DNA of 64,000 bases, taken from NCBI GenBank assembly GCA_964603455.1, contig CAZRVL010000003.1, positions 1-64,000 on the forward strand, written 5' to 3'. The notes beneath the pieces were generated by a model. It was given only the letters and a program-made list of their open reading frames with translations, was not told where the DNA came from and ran no database searches. This document shows positions 17,212-26,112 of this stretch, piece by piece. Source of the stretch: Flemingiibacterium sp964603455. GTDB lineage: Bacteria > Bacillota > Clostridia > Oscillospirales > CAG-272. Both the position numbers and the translations under genes were made by a program. Position 1 is the stretch's first letter; each line of letters begins with the position of its first letter.

Positions 17212-17240
17212 TTGACAAATCCCGGAAAGTGTGGTATAAT
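17212..17240 (+). promoter_or_regulatory. Promoter of tRNA-Arg
   Basis: TTGACA (17212-17217), 17 bp ending in TGG, TATAAT (17235-17240). Confidence 0.88.
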
Positions 17241-17282
17241 ATATAAGTCAACAGAAGAACACACACAATGTTCGTTGATAAT

Positions 17283-17358
17283 GCGCTTGTAGCTCAGTGG
17301 ATAGAGTGCCCGGCTACGAACCGGTAGGTCGCAGGTTCGAATCCTGCCAGGCGCGCCA
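17283..17358 (+). tRNA. tRNA-Arg (anticodon ACG)
   Basis: Acceptor GCGCTTG pairs with CAGGCGC (one G-U). The D arm is GCTCAGTGGATAGAGT, the anticodon loop CTACGAA gives ACG, the T arm is GCAGGTTCGAATCCTGC and CCA is encoded. The total is 76 nt. The outermost anticodon-stem pair reads C-U, an oddity worth noting. Confidence 0.95.
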
Positions 17359-17360
17359 AA

Positions 17361-17393
17361 GCCTTCAAGAGAAATCTTGAAGGCTTTTGTTTT
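17361..17393 (+). terminator. Terminator of tRNA-Arg
   Basis: GCCTTCAAGA/TCTTGAAGGC, a 10-bp stem with a GAAA loop, then TTTTGTTTTTTT, starting 2 nt after the CCA end. Confidence 0.95.
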
Positions 17394-17399
17394 TTTCTA

Positions 17400-17428
17400 T
17401 TGATTTTTTGCCGAAATTATGATATAAT
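17400..17428 (+). promoter_or_regulatory. Promoter of the ABC exporter
   Basis: TTGATT (17400-17405), 17 bp ending in TGA, TATAAT (17423-17428). Confidence 0.75.
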
Positions 17429-17460
17429 TTATATATAACGATCGCTAAGGAGATGATCTT

Positions 17461-19374
17461 TTGCCAATGCCACCGGATGCCGAGATGCGCCGCCGCATTA
17501 CTCCGCCGCCAAAAAACATTAAAGAAGTTCCCGATTATTTGAAACGCCTTTTCAAAGGATTTTTCGAACGGCTTTTCTATATATATACCCTCGTCTGGGA
17601 AACTCGCCCATGGATACTTTTTTCAATGCTGTTTATGGCTGTTTTCAACGGAATAATGCCTATAATCGGCACTTATATCGCAAAAGAGCTGTTAAATGTC
17701 CTCGGCGACACAATACGTGGACAGGTCAGCGATTTCAGGGCTATTTCAGGACTTCTCACTCTCCAGTTCGGATATATGTTCCTAAACCGCATAGTTGCTC
17801 AATTGAACAGCATTCTTACAAAAATAACCGGAGAGCTCGTTTCGAATCATATACGTCTCAAGATAATCAACAAAGCGCGAACGATAGATGCCGCAAGCTT
17901 TGACACCCCGGAATTTTATCAAAAGCTTGAAAATGCGAACCGTGAAGCAGGAAACCGTCCGGTTCAGATACTCAATTCGACATTTAATATAATGTCAACG
18001 ATTATAAGTATGCTGAGCTATATTACCGCGCTTTCCGTGATAAGCCCGGCAGCACCGATAATAATAGTCGTCATGTCTATACCATCGGCTATCGTCAACT
18101 TCATATACCGCCGCAAAAATGCCGACTACATATACCGCCGTTCGAAAGAACGCCGAAAGCTCAACTATTTTTCGAATATAATGTGCAGCAAGGACAATGT
18201 AAAGGAAGTAAGAATGTTCGGGATGTCCGACCTGCTGATAGACAAGTACAAAAAGGTATTCGCAAAATACTTCGGCGGACTTCGAAAGCTCATAGTTTCG
18301 GAAGGTATTTGGCATATAGTATTATCGGTATTCACCACGATAATAAATTGCTCACTCTACATATTCATAGCAAAAAAAGTCTTCACCGGAGAGCTTGAAA
18401 TAGGCGATTATTCATTCTACACAAGTGCTCTATCGAATATTGCAAGCGGAGTCGCAACTCTGGTCTCAACGACTGCCTCGATCTATGAGGGCACTTTATT
18501 CATCGAAAATATGATGTCCTTCATGAAGGAAAAGCAAACTATAATACCGCGTATCGAAGCTCCGAAGACCCCGAAGCATGACATCGGGCATATAATAGAA
18601 TTTAAAAATGTATCATTCCGCTATCCCGGCTCTGAGCATGATGTTATAAAAAATGTCAGCTTCACTCTGAACCCATGCGAAAGTGTTGTTTTGGTCGGTC
18701 TCAACGGCGCAGGAAAGACCACACTTTTAAAGCTGCTGACACGCTTATATGACCCGACCGAGGGCGAGATACTTCTCGATGGAATCGATCTACGCGATTA
18801 CGATGTCACCGAGCTTTACAAAATGTTCGGAATAATATTCCAGGATTTCGGAAAATATGCGTTTACAGTACGAGAAAACATCTCCTTCGGAAATCTCTCA
18901 GTCGATGTGGATGATGAAAAGATAGATTATGCCGCCGCACAATCAGGAGCAAAGAGCTTTATAGATGATATGCCGGATAAATATTCTACACCTTTGATGC
19001 GCGTATTCGAGGACAACGGAACTGAGCTATCGGGCGGTCAATGGCAAAAATTAGCTATCGCACGCGCATTCTACAGCAATGCTGATATAATGATACTCGA
19101 TGAGCCTACTGCGGCACTCGATGCGATCGCCGAGCAAGAGATATACAACGAATTTGATGCACTTTCAAAGAACAAGACAACGATATTCGTATCACATCGG
19201 CTTTCAAGTGCAACAAGAGCTTCGAAAATAATAGTTCTCGAATACGGAAAGCTTGTCGAGGAAGGTACACATTCCGAACTCATGGAGCTGCACGGAAAAT
19301 ATTATGAACTGTTCTCAACGCAAGCCAGCCGATATGTCAGCAGTCAGCCAAATGACAGGAGAAGACCCATATGA
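17461..19374 (+). CDS. ABC exporter (fused permease and ATPase)
   Basis: A 637-residue half-transporter. A six-helix exporter domain occupies about residues 45-350. The nucleotide-binding domain (about 380-620) has Walker A GLNGAGKTT, Q-loop FQDFGKYAF, signature LSGGQWQKLAIARAF, Walker B DIMILDEPTAALDA and switch SHRLSSA. It probably homodimerises. The LSGGQWQ signature and domain layout resemble peptide or lantibiotic-type exporters, but the substrate is not evident. The start is TTG 17461, 8 nt after AAGGAG. Its TGA overlaps the ATG of the following AraC regulator, so the two are translationally coupled. Confidence 0.92.
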   Translation: MPMPPDAEMRRRITPPPKNIKEVPDYLKRLFKGFFERLFYIYTLVWETRPWILFSMLFMAVFNGIMPIIGTYIAKELLNVLGDTIRGQVSDFRAISGLLTLQFGYMFLNRIVAQLNSILTKITGELVSNHIRLKIINKARTIDAASFDTPEFYQKLENANREAGNRPVQILNSTFNIMSTIISMLSYITALSVISPAAPIIIVVMSIPSAIVNFIYRRKNADYIYRRSKERRKLNYFSNIMCSKDNVKEVRMFGMSDLLIDKYKKVFAKYFGGLRKLIVSEGIWHIVLSVFTTIINCSLYIFIAKKVFTGELEIGDYSFYTSALSNIASGVATLVSTTASIYEGTLFIENMMSFMKEKQTIIPRIEAPKTPKHDIGHIIEFKNVSFRYPGSEHDVIKNVSFTLNPCESVVLVGLNGAGKTTLLKLLTRLYDPTEGEILLDGIDLRDYDVTELYKMFGIIFQDFGKYAFTVRENISFGNLSVDVDDEKIDYAAAQSGAKSFIDDMPDKYSTPLMRVFEDNGTELSGGQWQKLAIARAFYSNADIMILDEPTAALDAIAEQEIYNEFDALSKNKTTIFVSHRLSSATRASKIIVLEYGKLVEEGTHSELMELHGKYYELFSTQASRYVSSQPNDRRRPI

Positions 19375-20378
19375 GTGAAAGAAAAAATTGCTACTACGAT
19401 GTAGTCGGCCCTATAGACAAAATATATACTCAGCACTTCGTATCTGATGGATTTGTCCAGGATTGGCTGCATTTTCATTCAAAATACGAGCTTACTCTGG
19501 TGCTTTCGGGCGATCTCGACATTGTTAGCAGCGGACGTGAATACAAAATTTCAAAGCCGCACATACGCTTGCACAAGCCATATTCATTCCACACAGCAAA
19601 TGCAAGAACCGGTGAGAAATATGAATGCTTTGTATTCTATTTCACCGAGGACAGTCTAAAAGGAATGAGCGAGAATCTTGACCTCAGAAAATTATTTTCA
19701 GAGGAGCTTTCAATATCCGAGATACATGGAGATAAGCTCGAATGTGCGAAGTCGCTTTCACAGATAGTTCTGCTCGATGTGAGTGAAAAAATGAAGCAGC
19801 TCGCACTGCTCGGTCTGCTTTCTCTTGCTGAAGAAAATATGAGCTCTGCTTCTAAGCTTTTCGAGCAGTCCGATGAGATTAAATACATACAAAATGTTCT
19901 GAGTGCAATAGATTCGAATCTCTCAAGCAAAATCACAGCTGCCGAGCTTGCAAAAAAAGCATTTGTAAGTGAACAAAAGCTTTGTGCGGATTTCAAAAAT
20001 GTCATGAACGAAACATTGCATCACTATATCGTTTCGGCGCGCATAGCTCATTCGGCAATGCTGATAGCCAAAGGAAGATCACCGCTTTCGGCTGCACTTG
20101 AATGCGGCTTTGTGGATGAGACTCATTTTTCAAAAACCTTTAAAAACCGCATGGGTATGACCCCAAGCAAATTCTCGAAGACCATCGAAAAAAGCCTTGA
20201 ATATCCGGGAGATTTCGATCCTAAAAATACAGTTGTAAACTTGTCACCCCCCCCCCGTTTCTACATGAGTAGAATATATTTATGTGTGTTTTGTCTGTTC
20301 GCCGATCATTCGGCGAACATTTTTTATCTATACATAACGAAAGCTCCCAACGGATATTCCGTTGGGAGCACACAATGA
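19371..20378 (+). CDS. AraC-family regulator with C10 tract in its 3' end
   Basis: The encoded protein has a cupin-like sensor (about residues 15-100, with WLHFHSKYELTLVLSG) and an AraC double helix-turn-helix (about 180-285, with ITAAELAKKAFVSEQKLCADFKNVM and LSAALECGFVDETHFSKTFKNRMGMTPSKFSK). The family would end near residue 290. Here the frame runs on through ten C residues (20247-20256) and straight across a perfect terminator hairpin at 20297-20318. With nine Cs the frame stops at 20266-20268, with eleven at 20270-20272, both before the terminator. So the last ~40 residues are probably not native: either a miscounted homopolymer or true slippage. ATG overlaps the exporter stop; it likely regulates that exporter. 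Confidence 0.82.
   Translation: MSERKNCYYDVVGPIDKIYTQHFVSDGFVQDWLHFHSKYELTLVLSGDLDIVSSGREYKISKPHIRLHKPYSFHTANARTGEKYECFVFYFTEDSLKGMSENLDLRKLFSEELSISEIHGDKLECAKSLSQIVLLDVSEKMKQLALLGLLSLAEENMSSASKLFEQSDEIKYIQNVLSAIDSNLSSKITAAELAKKAFVSEQKLCADFKNVMNETLHHYIVSARIAHSAMLIAKGRSPLSAALECGFVDETHFSKTFKNRMGMTPSKFSKTIEKSLEYPGDFDPKNTVVNLSPPPRFYMSRIYLCVFCLFADHSANIFYLYITKAPNGYSVGSTQ
20247..20256 (+). repeat. C10 homopolymer
   Basis: Ten consecutive C residues near the 3' end of the AraC gene. See the regulator entry for the effect on frame. Confidence 0.95.
20297..20325 (+). terminator. Terminator of exporter-araC unit
   Basis: GTTCGCCGA/TCGGCGAAC, a perfect 9-bp stem with a 4-nt loop, then ATTTTTT. It lies inside the overlong araC reading frame. 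Confidence 0.9.
20344..20370 (-). terminator. Terminator hairpin of CBM9-like gene
   Basis: A perfect 12-bp stem GCTCCCAACGGA/TCCGTTGGGAGC with a 3-nt loop. The minus-strand run after it is only TTTCGTTAT, so stem strength dominates. Confidence 0.7.
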
Positions 20379-20395
20379 AAAAGTTTTTTATGATG

Positions 20396-21127
20396 TCAAT
20401 GCTTCTTCTTAAAGACTACCGCTGCCGAAGCCGCCATAGCTGCTATCGAAGCTATAATGCCCATATCGGCGGTCTGAGCTGCCGATGAAGGAGCAGGCTC
20501 TTCCTTCTTTATTACTACCTTATCAGAGGAGAGAACAAATTTGTCCTCAGCAGTCTGAGAGCCGTATGCCGCACCGTTTGCCGCATCCTTTTCAAGGAAG
20601 TCATTTATCTGTACCGAAAATTCTACAGAATCCTTTGCAAAGTCTTCCTTCGGTATAGCGATCTCGGTGACATATTTTCCATCCTCGCGAGTGGTCGCAA
20701 ACTTGAAATCCTCTGTATCCGAACGGTCGCCGTATATCTTTGTGCCAAACGCATCAATGGAGACTTTCTTCTTATCCGTACCGTTGAACTTGATCCAATA
20801 TTCTATAGCATCTGCCTGCCAACCGCTCTTTATGCCGGTATCAACGATGGTCGATTCCTCAGCAACTGTGCAGAAGTAGACATAATCGTCATCGTGAAGG
20901 ATATATGTCTTTGTCGAAATATCCGATTTGTCTGCGCCTGTTCCGGAGCTCCAAATTTTGTTTGATTTATTCGATACCTCGATCACCTGAGACTGTGTGT
21001 AAATGTCATCGAGTTTTCCGTCAACCTCAGGAGTTCCGGTGAGTGCCTTATACTCTGCCGCATGAGACGGTATCATAAGTGATGCCGCGAGAATTGCCGA
21101 AAGGGAAAATACTGCCGATTTTTTCAT
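20396..21127 (-). CDS. Surface-anchored CBM9/DOMON-like protein
   Basis: A 243-residue exported protein. Signal peptide is residues 1-23 (cleavage near SHA-AE). A single carbohydrate-binding family 9-like beta-sandwich spans about 26-200 (GTPEVDGKLDDIYTQSQ, YVYFCTVAEESTIVDTG, WQADAIEYWIKFNG, YVTEIAIPKEDF), which in this family binds sugar chain ends. A short Pro/Ser/Ala linker leads to AAQTADMG, a hydrophobic helix and KKKH. That is the layout of a sortase sorting signal with a non-canonical QTAD in place of LPxTG. I infer cell-wall or membrane display. It is monocistronic. Confidence 0.8.
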   Translation of the reverse strand: MKKSAVFSLSAILAASLMIPSHAAEYKALTGTPEVDGKLDDIYTQSQVIEVSNKSNKIWSSGTGADKSDISTKTYILHDDDYVYFCTVAEESTIVDTGIKSGWQADAIEYWIKFNGTDKKKVSIDAFGTKIYGDRSDTEDFKFATTREDGKYVTEIAIPKEDFAKDSVEFSVQINDFLEKDAANGAAYGSQTAEDKFVLSSDKVVIKKEEPAPSSAAQTADMGIIASIAAMAASAAVVFKKKH

Positions 21128-21330
21128 GATATATACTCCTTGTTATGTACATATTTCCCGTTTTTGTTTTCCGGGTACGTATATATTATATCACGACATC
21201 GCAGAATTTTTTCGGCAAAAATTATATCGTTCAAGATATTTTCGGGCATATTTTTTAAACAGAATTACAAGCAATTCAAAAAATGTTATAAACTAACACC
21301 TTCCATATTAAATTTGATTGTCAGTATAGT

Positions 21331-22284
21331 TCAAACAGTTTTACCGCGGAATATCTCAAAATCAAATATTTCCGCCTTTGCGCCAAGCAGTGCATTCACC
21401 GCAGCACGTCCTATCTCATCTGTCGGGTAAATTATTCCGGCAAGATCCGGCATAAGCTTTTCAAGCGTTCTGAGACGATCGAAGCCCATTAGCCCAAATC
21501 TTCCATTTATAAGATGAAGACAATCTGTAGTATATGAATCGCTCGGACAAATTATCGCAGTCTTTTTTTCTTCTGAATATTTTTCATCACGAAGTCTTTC
21601 AAGCAGAGCCTCATATCCATTATAATCGTCAAGCAGCATATATTCAGCCTTTTTATTTACCGCATCGAGAAATCCGTCCCGTCTGAGCGATTGTGTTGAC
21701 ATATTTTGAGCATTCTCACGCTCCAAAAGCGGTGCTGTATAGATCAGCTTTTCATATCCGCGTGACAAAACAAATTCAGTTCCGCACTTCATAGCCTCGT
21801 AGTCATTTATCCCGACAAAGGGTATTCCGTCTATGCGATTTCCGACAGTAACTACCGGTATGCCTGTATTTATTATATTTTTATAAAACTCAGGGTCGGA
21901 TATTACCGAAAATACTATAAGTCCAGCAATATTCATCGAGCGCATACGTTCGGCGCAGTTTTTTTCCACAGATTTGTCATAATTCGAAAGCATTATGAGT
22001 GTAGAATACCCCATCAATGCAGCTTCTGATTCTATGGCTGTGAGCAAATCTGTCTGAAATTCATTTTTCAGATCTGTGATTATCACGCCGATCAGATTTG
22101 GTCTGCCGAGACTCAAAGAAAGCGCGTTCTGATTCTTTACAAATCCAAGTTCACGCGCCGCGTCAAGTATTTTCTTTTTGGTATCCGGATTTATTCCGCC
22201 ACGGTCATTTATGGCGCGGTCAACGGTGCCTATCGATACACCGCAAAGTCTTGCAAGGTCTTTGACGGTAATGCGGTTTTTCAA
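21331..22284 (-). CDS. LacI-family transcriptional regulator
   Basis: A 317-residue repressor. The N-terminal helix-turn-helix VKDLARLCGVSIGTVDRAINDRGGI and hinge precede a periplasmic-binding-protein-like sensor (LIGVIITDLKNEFQTDLL through IIYPTDEIGRAAVNALL). The start is TTG with GGAGGA 8 nt upstream. Divergent from the GH116-like gene; a LacI-type palindrome (22419-22430) sits at that gene's transcription start, so it most likely represses that glycosidase until a sugar ligand binds. Confidence 0.92.
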   Translation of the reverse strand: MKNRITVKDLARLCGVSIGTVDRAINDRGGINPDTKKKILDAARELGFVKNQNALSLSLGRPNLIGVIITDLKNEFQTDLLTAIESEAALMGYSTLIMLSNYDKSVEKNCAERMRSMNIAGLIVFSVISDPEFYKNIINTGIPVVTVGNRIDGIPFVGINDYEAMKCGTEFVLSRGYEKLIYTAPLLERENAQNMSTQSLRRDGFLDAVNKKAEYMLLDDYNGYEALLERLRDEKYSEEKKTAIICPSDSYTTDCLHLINGRFGLMGFDRLRTLEKLMPDLAGIIYPTDEIGRAAVNALLGAKAEIFDFEIFRGKTV

Positions 22285-22329
22285 AAATCATTCCTCCCGA
22301 ACGCAAATATCTAAAATGCTGTATTAAAT

Positions 22330-22358
22330 ATGATACCATATTTTTTTTCGTTTGTCAA
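22330..22358 (-). promoter_or_regulatory. Promoter of lacI-type regulator
   Basis: TTGACA (22353-22358), 17 bp ending in TGG, TATCAT (22330-22335). Confidence 0.8.
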
Positions 22359-22380
22359 GAGAAAAAATATACGTTAATAC

Positions 22381-22409
22381 TTGACAAACAATATTATGTG
22401 TGGTATAAT
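22381..22409 (+). promoter_or_regulatory. Promoter of GH116-like gene
   Basis: TTGACA (22381-22386), 17 bp ending in TGG, TATAAT (22404-22409): near-perfect consensus with extended -10. Confidence 0.9.
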
Positions 22410-22418
22410 ATCCATGTA

Positions 22419-22430
22419 GTGTACGTACAC
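22419..22430. promoter_or_regulatory. LacI-type operator palindrome
   Basis: GTGTACGTACAC, a perfect 12-bp palindrome with the central CG typical of LacI-family operators, placed about +3 to +14 of the GH116-like transcript. Confidence 0.65.
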
Positions 22431-22487
22431 GCTGTATGTCATTGATATTATTTCTTACTTACTGCTCCACAAAAGGAGAGAAAGGAC

Positions 22488-25007
22488 ATGATCATGTCAC
22501 GCACGATATTCAAAAATCAGGATACTAATGAAATATCATTTCCTCTTGGCGGCATCGGCACAGGCTCTGTCGGACTTGCAGGAAACGGACGACTCGTTGA
22601 CTGGGAGATATACGGAACCCCCAACAAGGGTTCGATCAACGGATATACTCATTTTTCGGTAAAGGCTGAAAAAAACGGTGAACTCGTTGATGCAAGAGTA
22701 ATCTGCGGAGATGTCTACAAAAATCTCGCAGGTCAGACTGGTCTCAATCTCGGCACAGGACTTTCAAGCAGTTCAATGCAAGGATTTCCGCATTTCAGAA
22801 ACTTTGAGTTCAAGGGTGAATTTCCGCTCGCTGAGCTGACCTTCTCCGATCCGGATGCGAAAATGAACGCGACAATGAGAGCATTCAACCCGTTCATTCC
22901 GCACAATTCCAAGGATTCGAGCATTCCTGCCGCATTCATCGAAATAGAGGTCAAGAACGACACCGAAGATACACTTGATTTTTCGATAGCAGGCACACTC
23001 GCGAACCCTGCGCAGGTCTCGCAGAATACATTTTTCAACGACAGCTTCAAGGGTATCTCGCTCGGAAAGATAGACAACGAAAAGCTTACAGCAGAAGGAC
23101 TTGCAATAGCTTCGGACGCACAGGACATCTCATATCAGGAAAACTGGTATCGCGGAAGCTGGTGCGACAACCTTGAGACCTATTGGAGAAATTTCACCGA
23201 ATACAGCCGTTTCAGCAATCGTCACTATGACACCCCCGGCAGAAATGATACTGCTACATTATGCGCACATAAGACCTTAGCTCCCAATGAGATATTCAAG
23301 GTCAGATTCGTTATCTCATGGTACTATCCGGTAAAGCCCGACCAATGGAAGGGCAAGGATGAAGAACCCGTAGAGGTCAGAACCTATTACTCATATCTCT
23401 TTGATTCCGCTGAGGCAGCAGCTGAATATTCGCTTTCGAATTGGGACAGACTGTATGATTCCACAAAGCGTTGGCATGATGAGCTATTTGCTTCGACTCT
23501 GCCTGAAGAAGTCATCGAAGCAGTAAGTGCCAATACATCGGTACTCAAGACCGAGACCTCTATAAGAGTAGGCGAAAAAGGAGATTTCTACGGTTGGGAA
23601 GGTCTTAACGAAAAGAGCGGCTCCTGCCCAGGAACTTGCACGCACGTATGGAACTATGCCTATGTAATGCCTTATCTTTTCCCTGATCTCGAACGTGGAA
23701 TACGCGAAAACGATTATAAGTACAACCAGATGGAGAACGGCGGAATGGTGTTCCGCACACGTCTTCCCTTCGGTCGCGGCGGTCGTCCGAGCGTATATTC
23801 CTTCCGTCCCTGCGCTGACGGTCAGTTCGGCGGAGTCATAAAGACCTATCGTGAATGGAAGTTTTCTGGTGATACCGAATGGCTGCGTTCTATTTGGAAA
23901 GAGGTCAAGTATTCACTCGAATACGCATGGAGCGAAGCAAACAACGACCATTGGGACAGCGACCTCGATGGAGTTCTCGAAGGAAGACAGCATCATACAC
24001 TCGATGTTGAGCTTTTTGGTCCGTCAAGCTGGCTCGAAGGCTTCTATCTCGGCGCACTCAAAGCAGGAGCTGAGATGGCTACCGCACTCGGTGATCCCGA
24101 TGCTGAAAAATATCTCGAACTCTTTGAGCGAGGAAAGAAATGGACAGCCGAAAATCTCTTCAACGGAAAATACTTTATCCAGAAGATAGACCTTCGCGAC
24201 AAGTCGATAATCGACCGCTTCAAAGCAGATTATTACTGGAACAGCGAAGCCGGACAGATAAAATATCAGATCGGCGAAGGAAGCGAAATAGATCAGCTTT
24301 TGGCACAGTGGCATGCGGACATCGTAGGACTCGGCGATCTATTCGATCCCGAACAGGTCAAGACCGCTCTTAAAAATATGTACCGTCTCAACTTCAAGGA
24401 AAATATGCGTGATCACTACAATACCTTCCGCATATTCGCACTCAACGATGAATCCGGTGCTATAATCTGCGAATGGGAAAAGGGAGTCGAAAAGCCGGCT
24501 ATCCCGATACCGTATGCACAGGAGTCAATGCACGGCTTTGAATATTCGTTCGCAGGACTTTTGATAAGCCGCGGATTTGTCGAAGAAGGACTCCGCATTG
24601 TCAAGGGAGTTCGCGACCGTTACCGCGGATACAACAGAAATCCTTGGAACGAGATCGAATGCGGATCTAACTATGCGCGTTCGATGGCATCCTTTGCACT
24701 GATACCGATACTCTCCGGAATGAAGGCTGACATGACAAAAGGCGAGCTTTCGTTCGCACCTGTCCAGAGCGGCGATTTCCGTTCGATATGGTCTATCAAA
24801 AACGCATGGGGTAATGTCAAGCTCGAAAAGAACAGCGCATCGCTTGAGATCGTTACAGGCGAGCTTGAGCTGACAAAGCTCACTCTGCCGATAAATTCTG
24901 TCGATTCGGTCGAGGTAGACGGCGAATCTGTCGGTTTCAAATTCGACAATGGAGCTATAATATTCGACACGCCGATATGCGCAAGAGAAAATATCACAGT
25001 AAAGTGA
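22488..25007 (+). CDS. GH116-type glycosidase (glucosylceramidase-like, DUF608)
   Basis: An 839-residue cytoplasmic glycosidase related to GBA2 and bacterial GH116 beta-glucosidases/xylosidases. The N-terminal beta-domain starts with GGIGTGSVGLAGNGRLVDWE (family hallmark) and runs to about residue 330. The (alpha/alpha)6 catalytic domain follows with CTHVWNYAYVMPYLFPDLERG, HHTLDVELFGPSSWLEGFY (candidate nucleophile Glu in DVELFG) and PYAQESMHGFEYSFAG. Start ATG 22488 follows AAAGGAGAGAAAGGAC; ATG 22494 is possible. It is a single-gene transcript with its own LacI-type operator and a bidirectional terminator. It should release beta-linked glucose or a related sugar from imported oligosaccharides; exact specificity unknown. 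Confidence 0.87.
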   Translation: MIMSRTIFKNQDTNEISFPLGGIGTGSVGLAGNGRLVDWEIYGTPNKGSINGYTHFSVKAEKNGELVDARVICGDVYKNLAGQTGLNLGTGLSSSSMQGFPHFRNFEFKGEFPLAELTFSDPDAKMNATMRAFNPFIPHNSKDSSIPAAFIEIEVKNDTEDTLDFSIAGTLANPAQVSQNTFFNDSFKGISLGKIDNEKLTAEGLAIASDAQDISYQENWYRGSWCDNLETYWRNFTEYSRFSNRHYDTPGRNDTATLCAHKTLAPNEIFKVRFVISWYYPVKPDQWKGKDEEPVEVRTYYSYLFDSAEAAAEYSLSNWDRLYDSTKRWHDELFASTLPEEVIEAVSANTSVLKTETSIRVGEKGDFYGWEGLNEKSGSCPGTCTHVWNYAYVMPYLFPDLERGIRENDYKYNQMENGGMVFRTRLPFGRGGRPSVYSFRPCADGQFGGVIKTYREWKFSGDTEWLRSIWKEVKYSLEYAWSEANNDHWDSDLDGVLEGRQHHTLDVELFGPSSWLEGFYLGALKAGAEMATALGDPDAEKYLELFERGKKWTAENLFNGKYFIQKIDLRDKSIIDRFKADYYWNSEAGQIKYQIGEGSEIDQLLAQWHADIVGLGDLFDPEQVKTALKNMYRLNFKENMRDHYNTFRIFALNDESGAIICEWEKGVEKPAIPIPYAQESMHGFEYSFAGLLISRGFVEEGLRIVKGVRDRYRGYNRNPWNEIECGSNYARSMASFALIPILSGMKADMTKGELSFAPVQSGDFRSIWSIKNAWGNVKLEKNSASLEIVTGELELTKLTLPINSVDSVEVDGESVGFKFDNGAIIFDTPICARENITVK

Positions 25008-25038
25008 TCGCTCACATATAACCGCATATACAAAAAAA

Positions 25039-25064
25039 TACCGGAAGTCTTGCGGCTTCCGGTA
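25039..25064. terminator. Bidirectional terminator between convergent genes
   Basis: TACCGGAAG/CTTCCGGTA, a 9-bp perfect stem flanked by seven-base A/T runs on both sides, between GH116 (+) and PHP (-). Confidence 0.92.
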
Positions 25065-25070
25065 ATTTTT

Positions 25071-26111
25071 TTACTTTATCTCATCTACGAAATAAGCGTT
25101 TGAATATGATTTATAGCCCTCATGGTCGGTAACTACCACTCTGAACCATATTTCGTCTGCACTCGGTGTGAGAGTCGTCTCGGTAAGAGACTCACCCTTA
25201 TTTGCGTGCGCAACACGGCAAGCACGTGTGCCTGTGATAAGCTGAACCATACGCACCGGAGAGGTCTTAATCGTTACCTTTCCGTCTTCCCAGACGATAG
25301 ATCTTATCTCAGGACCAACATGCTGCGAAGAACCGGACATCGCATAGAAGCTGCCCTCCTTCAAAGCCTTCATAAGTGCTTTATATGAAAGCTCTGGAGC
25401 TGCTATGACAGTAGCACCGCCGAACGAATCGCAACGCGGATTTTCATCGGGCTGGTGATTGTGGTTATCGTCTGTAGCTATCGCATATATGCGGTTTCCG
25501 AGATTCAACAGATCGTCATAGCAGTGTCCGTTGTCATCGTCATAGCCCTCTACGACACATCCGAAGTTGACTATCTCCATAGCGTTCATATTGGAATATC
25601 TGCTGTACTGCGGATAGGTTTCGAGCGACCATGTGGGATGATTATATGTAACGAAGAAGCCCTTCTCGCGTCCGTATTTCATCATATTCGAGATGACCTC
25701 TCCGTCATAATTCATCGGAGGTATCGGCTTTGTCGGATCGTTATCTGTGCGGTCGAGTAACGGCTTTATCTTATCCCTATTATAACATCCCTCGCGATAG
25801 AATGGGTCTGTACGGTTTTCAGGATCCTCAGCGACCATGCAGATGTGGCAGCACTTCACAAGTCCAGATCCCCAGCTTCCCGGTTCACACGGACCGTATT
25901 CGATTCCGTTAAGTGCGACAAAGGAATCATCGGTAAGATCATTGTGGTTTATGAACACATCATGATCGGTATAAGCTATCGCAGAATATCCGTGCGCCTT
26001 GTAGAACTCCTTTAACTCTTCGGGAGTCTTTGCACCGTCCGAGATAGTCGAATGGCAATGCAGATTTGCGCGGTAGAAATTCAAATTTTCGTCTAAAAGT
26101 ACCTTTTTCAT
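25071..26111 (-). CDS. PHP-domain phosphoesterase, paralogue A
   Basis: A 346-residue metal-dependent phosphoesterase. PHP motif I is NLHCHSTISDG (about residues 17-27). Motif II YTDHDVF, YNHPTW and ATDDNHNH supply further metal-ligand His/Asp residues. The C-terminal part (MSGSSQHVGPEIRSIVWEDGKVTIKTSP) is a small beta-domain shared with the paralogue at 62416. It sits 1 bp downstream of another PHP gene and they form a two-gene operon. Relatives hydrolyse nucleotide or sugar phosphates; the position among glycan genes suggests a sugar-phosphate substrate, but this is inference. Confidence 0.85.
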   Translation of the reverse strand: MKKVLLDENLNFYRANLHCHSTISDGAKTPEELKEFYKAHGYSAIAYTDHDVFINHNDLTDDSFVALNGIEYGPCEPGSWGSGLVKCCHICMVAEDPENRTDPFYREGCYNRDKIKPLLDRTDNDPTKPIPPMNYDGEVISNMMKYGREKGFFVTYNHPTWSLETYPQYSRYSNMNAMEIVNFGCVVEGYDDDNGHCYDDLLNLGNRIYAIATDDNHNHQPDENPRCDSFGGATVIAAPELSYKALMKALKEGSFYAMSGSSQHVGPEIRSIVWEDGKVTIKTSPVRMVQLITGTRACRVAHANKGESLTETTLTPSADEIWFRVVVTDHEGYKSYSNAYFVDEIK

Positions 26112-26112
26112 T

